NCBI GenBank assembly: GCA_046154585.1
Contig: JBJXDX010000122.1
Span: forward strand, 1-64,000
Reading direction: 5' to 3'
Origin: CADEFX01 sp046154585
Lineage (GTDB): Bacteria; Pseudomonadota; Alphaproteobacteria; Rhizobiales; Hyphomicrobiaceae
DNA: 64,000 bases
Shown here: positions 34,877 through 42,876 of the stretch, one piece after another
Numbering within the stretch: the stretch's first letter is position 1
Layout: each line of letters starts with the position of its first letter
Translations under genes and position numbers: made by a program
Notes under the pieces: model-generated
Databases searched by the model: none
What the model was told of the DNA's origin: nothing
The model's input: only the letters and a program-made list of their open reading frames with translations

Positions 34877-36517
34877 ATGAATGGGCTTGAACAGCTGGAG
34901 CGGCTCTGGCGCAGCCTCATGGGGCTTGGCGCGCGGCGCCTCTTCGCGCTCGGCATCGTCGGGCTGACCGTCTTTTCCGCGGTGGGCCTCGGCAGCTACT
35001 ACCTGAGCCGGCCGGAATACGAAACACTCTACGGTGGGCTCAACGCCCAGGACGTCAGCCGGATTGGTGCCGCCCTCAAGGAAGCCGGTATTGCCTTCGA
35101 CGTGAACTCGGAAGGCACGAAGGTCATGGTTCGCGCCCAGCAGACGGCGCAGGCCCGCATGCTCCTCGCCGAAAAAGGCCTCCCGAGCAGCGCCAACGCC
35201 GGCTACGAGCTGTTCGACAAGCTGGGGTCCATCGGCCTGACCTCATTCATGCAGGAGATCACCCGGGTCAGGGCGCTCGAGGGAGAGATTGCTCGTACAA
35301 TTCAAGCCATGAAGGGCGTGCGCGCGGCGCGCGTGCACATCGTGCTGCCGGATGGGGGATCCTTCCGGCGGACTCGCCAGCCGCCGTCGGCATCCGTCGT
35401 CATCCGGACGGACCGACAGGACGACTTCTCGTCAGCACCGGCGATCCGCCATCTGGTGTCCGCCGCAATTCCGGGAATGTCGATCGACCAGGTCCGCGTC
35501 CTGACGACAGACGGCACCGTATTGGCCGCCGGCGGAGACACGTCCAACGCCGTTTCGGGGACGATGGTCGAGCTCGAAAAGACCATCGCCAAGGAACTGC
35601 AGGACAATGTCCGCAAGACGTTGGCCCCGTATCTTGGCCTCGACAACTTCACCATCAGCGTCGCTGCGCGCCTCAATATGGACAAGCGGCAAATCAACGA
35701 AACGTCCTTCGATCCGGAATCGCGTGCCGAGCGATCGCTCCGCGTCGTCAAGGAGAGCGGGACTTCGCAGAACTCCGCCAACCGGCCGGCCGTCGGAGTC
35801 GAGCAGAACGTTCCGGCCGAGCAGACTGCAACGGCATCCGGGGATCAGTCCAAGCGATCCAACGAGCGACGCGAGGAGTTGCGCAACTACGAGCTCAGCT
35901 CGAAGACGATCTCGACCGTGAGCGAGGGCTACAAGGTCGATAGCCTTACGGTCGCGGTCGTCATCAATCGCAAGCGGCTCATGGCGTCGCTTGGTGAGTC
36001 TGCCACGCCGGAAGCCGTTGAGAAGCAGGTCAAGGAAATCCAGGGATTGGTAGAGTCGGCAACGGGCATCGATTCCAAGCGAGGTGACCGCGTGGCGGTC
36101 TCGGCCGTAGATTTCGTGCAAAGCGGACCTCTTGACGAGGCGATCGCCGGTCCGGGCATCATGGAGCAATTGCTGCAGCAGACCGGAGCTCTCGTCAAAG
36201 GGTTGACGATTCTGGCGGCCACGGCCCTTCTCATATTCTTCGGGCTCAAGCCGGCCATGCGAGCCGTGCTCAATCATAGTCCGGCGGCGCCGGCGGTCCC
36301 GGCAGGGATGCCTCAACTGGCGGTAGCCGGAACCTCGGATGGCACCGGCGGAGAGAGGCGAAATCTCTCGCGGGAGGTCGAGCCCAACCTGATCGCTGAT
36401 CTCACGAGCAAGATGGGCCGGAGCCCGCAGAAACGGCTCGAACAGATGATCGAATACGATGAGGAACAGGCCGCAGCCATCCTGAAGCAGTGGATGCGCG
36501 GAGCCAAAACCGCATGA
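34877..36517 (+). CDS. fliF: Flagellar MS-ring protein FliF
   Basis: 546 residues from the ATG at 34877; a GTG five codons upstream is possible. Two membrane helices flank a large periplasmic region: the first near 20-40 (FALGIVGLTVFSAVGLGSYY), the second near 440-460 (LVKGLTILAATALLIFFGLK). EYETLYGGLNAQDVSRIGAA and the RBM-type MKGVRAARVHIVLPDG are diagnostic. The C-terminus (EVEPNLIADLTSKMGRSPQK) binds FliG. It heads a chain of six genes, each overlapping the next by four bases. In Brucella the fliF promoter is the known FtcR target. Confidence 0.95.
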   Translation: MNGLEQLERLWRSLMGLGARRLFALGIVGLTVFSAVGLGSYYLSRPEYETLYGGLNAQDVSRIGAALKEAGIAFDVNSEGTKVMVRAQQTAQARMLLAEKGLPSSANAGYELFDKLGSIGLTSFMQEITRVRALEGEIARTIQAMKGVRAARVHIVLPDGGSFRRTRQPPSASVVIRTDRQDDFSSAPAIRHLVSAAIPGMSIDQVRVLTTDGTVLAAGGDTSNAVSGTMVELEKTIAKELQDNVRKTLAPYLGLDNFTISVAARLNMDKRQINETSFDPESRAERSLRVVKESGTSQNSANRPAVGVEQNVPAEQTATASGDQSKRSNERREELRNYELSSKTISTVSEGYKVDSLTVAVVINRKRLMASLGESATPEAVEKQVKEIQGLVESATGIDSKRGDRVAVSAVDFVQSGPLDEAIAGPGIMEQLLQQTGALVKGLTILAATALLIFFGLKPAMRAVLNHSPAAPAVPAGMPQLAVAGTSDGTGGERRNLSREVEPNLIADLTSKMGRSPQKRLEQMIEYDEEQAAAILKQWMRGAKTA

Positions 36518-37125
36518 AGGCCATCCCGCTCGCGCGGTTTCTCGTTGATTTTGGGGCCGATGCCGATCACTGCGCTGACGGCTCGCACCAGGGCATGCGC
36601 GCCGAGGCGGCAGCCATCGCCAATGCAAATGCACGGATCGCCGAAAGTCGTGATCGAGGCTATGCGGAAGGCAGAGCCGCAGCCGAAGTCGAGTTCGCCG
36701 CCAAGCTCGATCTGCATCAGAAGGATTTCGAGCAACAGCTCGCGACGGCGCGGCAGATCTGGGCCGCCACAGAGGGCAACGTGCTGAGCGAAGCGTTCGT
36801 CCGCGCTCTGCAAGACCTGGAGGCGCGCCTTGCGGCGACGACGGCGCGCATTCTTCGGCCATTCCTCGAAAGTGAAGTGCGCCACGCAGCCGTCGCCGAG
36901 CTGCTCGCGACGATTGAGACAATGCTGGCCCGAGATCAAGCTGCGCGGATTGAGATCTCGGGGCCTGACGATCTGCTGGACGTTTTGCGCCCGCGGCTGG
37001 CCGACAAAGTCTCGGCCACATTCACAACCAGCCAAGGGTGTGACGTTCGCGTCGTTATTGCGCAGACAACCCTCGAAACCCAGCTTGCCGCCTGGATTGC
37101 GGCGATCGAGGAGTCTACTCGGTGA
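36514..37125 (+). CDS. FliH-like export ATPase regulator
   Basis: 203 residues from an ATG overlapping the fliF stop. The protein has a charged N-terminal helix (RIAESRDRGYAEGRAAAEVE), a long coiled-coil part and a C-terminal alpha/beta domain (EISGPDDLLDVLRPRLADKV ending in LAAWIAAIEEST). The pattern and position fit FliH, the negative regulator and membrane tether of FliI. Sequence identity to enteric FliH is low in all rhizobia, so the name is given from pattern and context. Confidence 0.65.
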   Translation: MKAIPLARFLVDFGADADHCADGSHQGMRAEAAAIANANARIAESRDRGYAEGRAAAEVEFAAKLDLHQKDFEQQLATARQIWAATEGNVLSEAFVRALQDLEARLAATTARILRPFLESEVRHAAVAELLATIETMLARDQAARIEISGPDDLLDVLRPRLADKVSATFTTSQGCDVRVVIAQTTLETQLAAWIAAIEESTR

Positions 37126-38348
37126 GTGCGAACAACAACGATGAAGAAACGACGGTCCAGGAGCTCGTCATCATCCGCCGGCGAGGCGGCGGTGAAGACG
37201 AAGCGCATCACGGCGGCGTCTGGAAGATCGCGTACGCGGACTTCATGACCGCCATGATGGCGTTCTTCCTCGTGATGTGGCTCATAAACGCGACGGACAA
37301 GAAAGTCCTGACGCAGGTTGCCACCTACTTCAACCCGTTGCGGCTGACCGACAAGTCACCGACGGCACGTGGACTGCACGACGCCGATTCCGGCGCGGCT
37401 GGCAGCGAGAACGAGCCGGGTGATTCCAAGGTCAAGGACGGCAAGTCCAAGTCCTCGAAAGTCGGTCCGCAGCAGAAGATCCAGGAGGACGCGCTCTTCA
37501 AGGATCCTTACGGGTCGCTCGAGAAGCTTGCCGAGCAGGCCATTGCCAACGAGCCGAAGACGAGGGAGCGATCGACTGCCGGCGAGTCCAAAAATGCAGA
37601 AGGGACGCTGGCGGGCGGAGAGGCCTTCCGCGATCCTTTCGATCCCGAATTTCGCCAGTCCGTGACACGGCCGCAGACGCAGGTGGAACGGACCGAGCAG
37701 AAGGAGCAGCCATCGCCGGTTGATGTCCAAGCCGCCCGCGATCCGGGTGCAAGCCAGGATAGCGCGGCTCTGGCGAAGGCGGAAAGTCAGGGCGCGGCGG
37801 AGAAGTCCGCGGCGCCTTCGCGGGAAGCGGCAAAGCCGCTCGCCTCCGATGCCAAACCGGTGCCGCAGAGCGACGCCGCTGAGCGCAGCGAGGCCGGCAA
37901 GCTGGAGCGGGAGATCAAACAGGCCGTCGACAAGCTCGCTGTCGGCACCGTGCCTGGCATCGAGGTCACGGTCGTTGAAGACGGTATCCTCATAAGCCTG
38001 ACCGACAAGTTCGACTTCGGTATGTTTGCCATTGCCTCGGCCGAACCGCGACCGGCGATGATCGTGGTGGTGGAACGGATCGCGAAACTTCTTCAGGTGC
38101 GGTCCGGTCCGATCATCGTTCGCGGCCATACGGATGCCAGGCCGTTTCGATCGGCGACGTACGACAATTGGCGCCTGTCCTCAGCGCGTGCGCACATGGC
38201 CTACTACATGCTGGTGCGGGGCGGGGTCGACGAAAAGCGCTTTGCGCGCGTCGAGGGGTATGCTGATCGCACCCTCAAGGTTCCAAGCGATCCAGAGGCG
38301 GCACAAAACCGGCGCATCGAGATCCTTCTGCGGAGGTCAACCCCGTGA
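37122..38348 (+). CDS. motB: Flagellar motor stator protein MotB
   Basis: 408 residues from a GTG overlapping the previous stop by four bases. One membrane helix (FMTAMMAFFLVMWLI) follows YAD, whose Asp 40 is the proton-binding residue. A long Lys/Ala/Pro-rich linker (about 85-270) leads to the OmpA-type peptidoglycan-binding domain (IIVRGHTDARPF and RIEILLRRS near the end). The long linker is typical of rhizobial MotB. Works with MotA (22292). Confidence 0.95.
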   Translation: MSANNNDEETTVQELVIIRRRGGGEDEAHHGGVWKIAYADFMTAMMAFFLVMWLINATDKKVLTQVATYFNPLRLTDKSPTARGLHDADSGAAGSENEPGDSKVKDGKSKSSKVGPQQKIQEDALFKDPYGSLEKLAEQAIANEPKTRERSTAGESKNAEGTLAGGEAFRDPFDPEFRQSVTRPQTQVERTEQKEQPSPVDVQAARDPGASQDSAALAKAESQGAAEKSAAPSREAAKPLASDAKPVPQSDAAERSEAGKLEREIKQAVDKLAVGTVPGIEVTVVEDGILISLTDKFDFGMFAIASAEPRPAMIVVVERIAKLLQVRSGPIIVRGHTDARPFRSATYDNWRLSSARAHMAYYMLVRGGVDEKRFARVEGYADRTLKVPSDPEAAQNRRIEILLRRSTP

Positions 38349-39532
38349 GGAGGATTTGGCAAGCGACATTGATCGTTGGGCTATGCCTGGCACTCATGCC
38401 TCGCGCTGTCGGCGAGGAAGTTGCCAGGCAGCCCTACGAGCTGGTGAGAGTGCTCAACGCGTTGCAGGATGAATCGGCGCGCGGCAACGCCGAAGCACAC
38501 GCGCGGCAACGACAATTGATCTCGCGGCTCGCGCAGGATCTTCTCTCGGCCGATGCCGAAGTATGGAAGGACGCGAGGAATGTAAGAGCTGCGGTCGTCT
38601 ATGCCTTGAGTGGCGGCGAGCCCCGCGTCCTCAAGTCACTCTTTGCGTTGCGACAACTCCCCGGCGTTGACGAGAAGCTTCTCAATGCGGCGCTCGCCTA
38701 TAGCGAAGGCCGCAATACGGATGTCCTGGAATTGCTCAATCAGATCGACGCGCGGGCGCTGGATCCGGGTCTGGGTGCCCGTGTCGCGCTGGTGCACTCT
38801 GGGCTGGTGGCCGCCAAGGATCCCAAGAGAGCCATTCGCCTTCTGGAAGATGCACGTCTCCTTGCCCCGGGCACTGTCGTCGAGGATGCGGCATTGCGCC
38901 GGCAGGCCTTCGTCGTGGCGGGGCTGGGCGACTTCGATGCTTTCGAAATGCTTGCGTCGCAATACATGCGCCGCTTTCCGAACTCCATTTACGCCAATAT
39001 CTTTCGTGAGCAGTTCGCCGGCGAGGTCACGGGCAATAGATATGGTCAGGATGCCGACCGGCTTCATCGCCTCGAAGCCATGCTCGAAGGCGTTGATACT
39101 GCCAATCGACGGCACTGCTATCTTCTTATTGCGCAGGAGGCGGTGCGGAAAGGCCGCGTAGAGCTCGCGCGATTGGCTGCGCGCCACGCCGTTCGCCTGA
39201 CAGCGGGAGATGGCGTCGATCACATGCGCTCGCGCGTTTACGAGGCGGCTGTGCTCATTGTTACGGAAGACTACGACAGCGGCGTGGCCGCGCTTATGGC
39301 TATCGACAAGGCTGGACTGGATGCACGCGATGCCGAGTTGCTGGACGCGGCCTTCGCCGTCGCGGAAGAAGTGAGACGGCCGTCCGGCGCATATGACGCC
39401 AGCGCGCCGCTGCCGGAAGAACCGGCCTCCGGTGCAAAAGGCGATCCTGCTGCACCCAAGCCGAAGTCCGTAGAACTAGCGCAAAAAGTAGTGGCGCGCG
39501 TCGATGCCATTCTGGCCGGGGTTCGTCAATGA
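38345..39532 (+). CDS. motC: Periplasmic motor protein MotC
   Basis: 395 residues from a GTG overlapping motB by four bases. A signal peptide (ATLIVGLCLALMPRAVGEE) is followed by a helical repeat-like body (YELVRVLNALQDESARGNAE, KSLFALRQLPGVDEKLLNAA, MRRFPNSIYANIFREQFAGE). This is the MotC family known from Sinorhizobium, where MotC is periplasmic, binds MotB and is needed for motor rotation. The MotE-type chaperone is at 30876. The family is confined to alphaproteobacteria. Confidence 0.88.
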   Translation: MRRIWQATLIVGLCLALMPRAVGEEVARQPYELVRVLNALQDESARGNAEAHARQRQLISRLAQDLLSADAEVWKDARNVRAAVVYALSGGEPRVLKSLFALRQLPGVDEKLLNAALAYSEGRNTDVLELLNQIDARALDPGLGARVALVHSGLVAAKDPKRAIRLLEDARLLAPGTVVEDAALRRQAFVVAGLGDFDAFEMLASQYMRRFPNSIYANIFREQFAGEVTGNRYGQDADRLHRLEAMLEGVDTANRRHCYLLIAQEAVRKGRVELARLAARHAVRLTAGDGVDHMRSRVYEAAVLIVTEDYDSGVAALMAIDKAGLDARDAELLDAAFAVAEEVRRPSGAYDASAPLPEEPASGAKGDPAAPKPKSVELAQKVVARVDAILAGVRQ

Positions 39533-40893
39533 CAATGCCAAGCATCAATCCGGGTGGTGTCCCGCTCAGTGCAGTTGCAGGGTTGGGGCAGCGGCATCGC
39601 GACGGCGCCGATACGAACTCGGACGCAGATTTCGCCGGGCTCTTGTCGCAGCTTCCTGCGAAGGCGGGCACGGGCGGCGATGCAAAACCCGCTCAGGCGC
39701 AGCCTTTCATCGCAGGCGCGGCGATCACCACGATGCTGGCGGGAGTGCGTAACCCGCCGTCTGATCGCCCTGCCGCGCCGGCACAAGGGCCTCAGGACAG
39801 TCCCGAAGGAACAGAAGGACAGGTCGCTCGAGCCGAGACAAGGGAGGCGATCGTTGCTGCCGGAGATGCCGGTGCCGATCAGGATGACCTATTGCTGCCT
39901 GTGAATTCGGAGGTCGACACCACAGCATCGATGGACCGTGTTTCGAGCAACGACGCGTCGACGGCGCCGATCGTTGAAGCCAATGCCAAGCCTGAGGAGA
40001 TACAGGCGCTTCTGTCTTCGGTCATGCGGAGCGCGCCGGCAAAAACCGCCAGCACGGCACTCCAGGCGTCGGACAAGGCGGCAACTGCAGGTGCCTCGAC
40101 GCCTTTGCAGGGTGGACGGCCCAAGCCAAGCGGCGAGACAGCGGGAATGGCGACATCGGCTGCCAGCGAAGACCAGGGCTCTGAAGCGCAATCATCGATG
40201 GATACTCCCTGGCTGGAGCTGGCCCCTGTCGGACTGGATCATCAAGCCGACTCGACTGTGGTCCGCGGCAAGGAGCAAAACCCGGCATCCGCGCTTGTGG
40301 GCGACATGAAGCTGTCCGTCCTGCAAACCCAGACGCACCACGCGCCAGTCCTCCTCGGCGGCCCGATGACGCAGATTGCCGAGGGCATTCGCGCGGAGCT
40401 AACCGCCGCCGGCGACATCTCGCTGACGTGGTCGCCGTCTGACGCGACGACGGCCAAGCCTGGCGCCGATGCGCCGGTCAAGGTTCTTCTCATTCAACTT
40501 CAACCGGCCGATCTCGGCACCGTCACGGTGAGGATGTCGTTGAAGGAGGATGCGCTGGAACTGCATATCGAAGCGTCCCTGCAGGAGACGGCGCAACGCC
40601 TCCAGCAGGATCAGGACTCGCTCTCGAAAGTCTTGCGATCGGCCGGATATCTCATCGATGCCGTCGCCATCCGTGTGACCGAGCCGGACAGGTCGATGAT
40701 GCTGCCGAGCCCGGGTTCGAGCACGCTCTCGCAGTCTTCGTATCAGGGCACCACGGGCGGTTCGCCTTCCGAGGGCGGCACGTCTCAGGGTCGCGGACAG
40801 AATGAGCACGCAGCGCGTGGACATCCGGGGCAGAACCAAGGCGCGAATGTCAGCGGCCAGCAACGGTCCTCATCCGGCGGGCTGTACATATGA
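39529..40893 (+). CDS. fliK: Flagellar hook-length control protein FliK (MotD of rhizobia)
   Basis: 454 residues. The long N-terminal part is low-complexity (Ala, Pro, Ser, Asp), and the C-terminal Flg_hook domain (about 300-400) is clear: VKVLLIQLQPADLGTVTVRM, LELHIEASLQETAQRLQQDQ, LRSAGYLIDAVAIRV. FliK measures the hook and switches FlhB specificity. In Sinorhizobium the gene was first named motD. Overlaps motC and the next gene by four bases each. Confidence 0.88.
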   Translation: MTMPSINPGGVPLSAVAGLGQRHRDGADTNSDADFAGLLSQLPAKAGTGGDAKPAQAQPFIAGAAITTMLAGVRNPPSDRPAAPAQGPQDSPEGTEGQVARAETREAIVAAGDAGADQDDLLLPVNSEVDTTASMDRVSSNDASTAPIVEANAKPEEIQALLSSVMRSAPAKTASTALQASDKAATAGASTPLQGGRPKPSGETAGMATSAASEDQGSEAQSSMDTPWLELAPVGLDHQADSTVVRGKEQNPASALVGDMKLSVLQTQTHHAPVLLGGPMTQIAEGIRAELTAAGDISLTWSPSDATTAKPGADAPVKVLLIQLQPADLGTVTVRMSLKEDALELHIEASLQETAQRLQQDQDSLSKVLRSAGYLIDAVAIRVTEPDRSMMLPSPGSSTLSQSSYQGTTGGSPSEGGTSQGRGQNEHAARGHPGQNQGANVSGQQRSSSGGLYI

Positions 40894-41675
40894 ACAGCTT
40901 CTACCTCGATGCGATCAAGAAATTTGAGGGATTCACCCAACGCGCCGAATGGGACTATGCCCAACATACCAACGGCTACGGTACGCGCGCGCTGTTCCCG
41001 GGTGAGAACATCGATCGCGCCGAGGCGGAGCGGCGATTTCAAACCGAGATCGGCGAGGCTCGTGCCATCGTCGAGCGAAACGCGCCGCACGCAGACGAAG
41101 GAACCAAGGCTGCGCTGACGTCGCTGACGTTCAACGCCGGGGACAAATGGACTCGCAGCGGACTTGGCGAGGCCTTGCGCCAAGGCGATACCGAAACGGC
41201 GCGCGAGCTTTTTCTGCAATATAACAAGGCGGGTGGGCAGACTTTGCCGGGGCTCGTGGCGCGCCGGGTGGCGGAAGCGGAGTGGATCGGCAATCTGCAA
41301 GGACCATCAGCGGCCAAGTCGCCGGTCGAGGTGCGGACAGCAGTGATGGACGGTTCACCTGCTGGCGCTGCCGGCGTCGATATGGGCAAGCTCCTTCCAG
41401 ATTCGGAGAGTGCTGCGCCGCGGCAGGGTGAGAGTGGGCCGGACCGCACCTTTACATCATTGGCGTTGGCAGCAGCCGATCGATTCGTCGGCGGCATGAG
41501 CATTGCGGCGCTGGAGGCGCCGGAGCAGCGGTTTGGGCAGCAGGCCTCGACGCTTCTCATGCTCCTGCAACTCGAGAAAGTGCCGGTGCTGACCAACCGC
41601 TCGCAGGCCAGTGACGACGGGGATCGAAGCGAGCACCGCCGACCGCTCCGGAACGGAGGCTTCGTCCGTACCTAG
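40890..41675 (+). CDS. Lysozyme-like muramidase (glycoside hydrolase family 24 type) in the flagellar operon
   Basis: 261 residues from an ATG overlapping the fliK stop. The first about 140 residues resemble phage-type lysozymes: IKKFEGF (Glu 13), DYAQHTNGYGT (Asp 22, Thr 27), ALTSLTFNAGDKW and a C-terminal GLVARRVAEAEWI. The Glu-x8-Asp-x4-Thr spacing is one residue shorter than the usual E-8-D-5-T. The remainder is an unrecognised tail. There is no signal peptide, so export by the flagellar system is possible. Translational coupling to fliK, and a FlgJ-type protein lacking a muramidase domain (17783), suggest it opens peptidoglycan for the rod. That role is an inference. Confidence 0.75.
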   Translation: MNSFYLDAIKKFEGFTQRAEWDYAQHTNGYGTRALFPGENIDRAEAERRFQTEIGEARAIVERNAPHADEGTKAALTSLTFNAGDKWTRSGLGEALRQGDTETARELFLQYNKAGGQTLPGLVARRVAEAEWIGNLQGPSAAKSPVEVRTAVMDGSPAGAAGVDMGKLLPDSESAAPRQGESGPDRTFTSLALAAADRFVGGMSIAALEAPEQRFGQQASTLLMLLQLEKVPVLTNRSQASDDGDRSEHRRPLRNGGFVRT

Positions 41676-41774
41676 CATCATTTGTTTGCTTTACCACTCG
41701 TCAACCTCGCACACCTACGCTGACGTGACAGTCCGCCCCCGAAATCGGTGGCGAATGTTCGCGGCATTCGGCAG

Positions 41775-42230
41775 ATGCACGACCACGCAACGACATCCAA
41801 TAGTTCGTTTACAAAGATCCTCGAGGCCGCGCTGCGAGCGCGTACCGATGGGGAACAGCCGCCTTGCGAGGACTATCCGCAACGTACGGCGGATCCGCAG
41901 GTCCAGCAGGCCATCGACGACCTGTTGAGCTCGCCGGCGTTTGTGCCGGTTGAAAAGCTGGCTCAGATCTACTCCGTGGAGCGCCCAGGGCAGGCGCCGC
42001 TGGACCTGTATCGCGTGCTGGCGGATGAGCTGCACTTGAGCCCTGATCTGACCGTCGATGAGCTGCGCAAGCTGCGCCGCGAGTTTGCCGTCAGCAATCA
42101 CCCCGATCGCGTGGACCCAGCCGAGCGCCAAAGCGCCACGCGCCGGATGAGCCTGGTCAACGTCCTGATCGACAAGGCGCTGAAGGAAAAAATGGCTGAA
42201 GCCGTGTCTTCAAACGGAATCCGGAAGTAA
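41775..42230 (+). CDS. J-domain-like protein of unknown function
   Basis: 151 residues from the ATG at 41775; earlier GTG starts are possible. The C-terminus carries LTVDELRKLRREFAVSNHPD with the invariant HPD of DnaJ-type domains, then RRMSLVNVLIDKALKEKM in place of helices III-IV. The N-terminal about 90 residues are not recognised (AALRARTDGEQPPCEDYPQR, IDDLLSSPAFVPVEKLAQIY). It sits 99 bases after the flagellar lysozyme gene in the same direction. A role as a DnaK co-chaperone is suggested by the HPD only; link to flagella is by location. Confidence 0.6.
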   Translation: MHDHATTSNSSFTKILEAALRARTDGEQPPCEDYPQRTADPQVQQAIDDLLSSPAFVPVEKLAQIYSVERPGQAPLDLYRVLADELHLSPDLTVDELRKLRREFAVSNHPDRVDPAERQSATRRMSLVNVLIDKALKEKMAEAVSSNGIRK

Positions 42231-42335
42231 TTGCGCATATTATTTGGGTCAGAAAAATACGTTCGAGATTACGATATTAACCGCATTATCAGACACTGAA
42301 CCAGATTAAGCTGACCTCAATCTGAGCCCCCAAGA
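42231..42335. other. AT-rich leader with one-mismatch CtrA-like site
   Basis: This 105-base gap is visibly richer in A and T than its surroundings. At 42306-42320 it has TTAA-GCTGACC-TCAA, one base from the CtrA pattern TTAA-N7-TTAA, 15 bases before the next start codon. Significance is low because a single mismatch in an AT-rich stretch is easily found by chance. Confidence 0.25.
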
Positions 42336-42569
42336 ATGCGGGGCATGGCAAGAAAAAAGAACATATCCCTCCTGCGCCGGCGCAGGGATGACATTCGCGA
42401 GTGGCTCGACACCGAGGCACCGTTCACGGATGTCGATCAGAAGCACTTGGATGCTGATACGCCCGAGCGTGCCTACTGGCATCACGGCTATCAGGCGGCA
42501 CTTGCCGATATCCTCAGCCTTTTGGACGCAGAGCGCCGAAAAAGCGGCAGCGCGGGCATTCTAAACTAG
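42336..42569 (+). CDS. Small conserved alphaproteobacterial protein, function unknown
   Basis: 77 residues (the ATG four codons in may be the true start: MARKKNISLLRRRRDDIREW). It is basic at the N-terminus and helical after; the PERAYWHHGYQAALADILSL segment reads as a conserved helix pair. I know of no assigned function. Its last 56 bases overlap antisense to the 3' end of the gene on the other strand (42514-42876), which supports independent tight packing rather than a shadow. Confidence 0.6.
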   Translation: MRGMARKKNISLLRRRRDDIREWLDTEAPFTDVDQKHLDADTPERAYWHHGYQAALADILSLLDAERRKSGSAGILN

Positions 42570-42876
42570 AGCCTCTTGGCCGGTCCGGGTGGATCTTGTT
42601 TCCGGGCGGACTGAAGTCGTGATACAGGTCGCATTCCTTTTCGAAGGCGTCCTTTGACGAAGGATAATACCCGTATTTGAAGCTGGTATTCGACCCGATA
42701 CATCCCCGCAATGTCTCGCGAACATCCGCATCCGAGCGGCCGATATAGTGGATTCGGAACTTGCCCTCGGCGCTGGCATGGCCAAGAACATAGACGCCGG
42801 CCGATCGCCGCGTGACAGCGCTGGCAATCCCATCGAATGTGAGCTGGTAGGGACCTCTCAACCCTGTCTTTGCCAT
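42514..42876 (-). CDS. GIY-YIG-like protein (putative nuclease-fold)
   Basis: 120 residues. AGVYVLGHAS and then IHYIGRSDADVRETL have the spacing of the GVY and YIG elements of GIY-YIG domains; DAFEKECDLYHDF offers the helix with a conserved Glu and NKIHP the terminal Asn/His. The tail carries a CPRC pair. A catalytic Arg is present just after YIG (YIGR). Function is open: it could be a small endonuclease or a degenerate binding domain. The start codon CAT/ATG at 42874-42876 shares the palindrome CCATGG with the divergent PilZ gene. Confidence 0.55.
   Translation of the reverse strand: MAKTGLRGPYQLTFDGIASAVTRRSAGVYVLGHASAEGKFRIHYIGRSDADVRETLRGCIGSNTSFKYGYYPSSKDAFEKECDLYHDFSPPGNKIHPDRPRGSSLECPRCRFFGALRPKG

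Noticed and set aside
35432..37021. 529-codon open frame antisense to fliF/fliH
   Set aside because: Spans two real genes on the other strand, Arg-rich and low-complexity, no recognisable motif.
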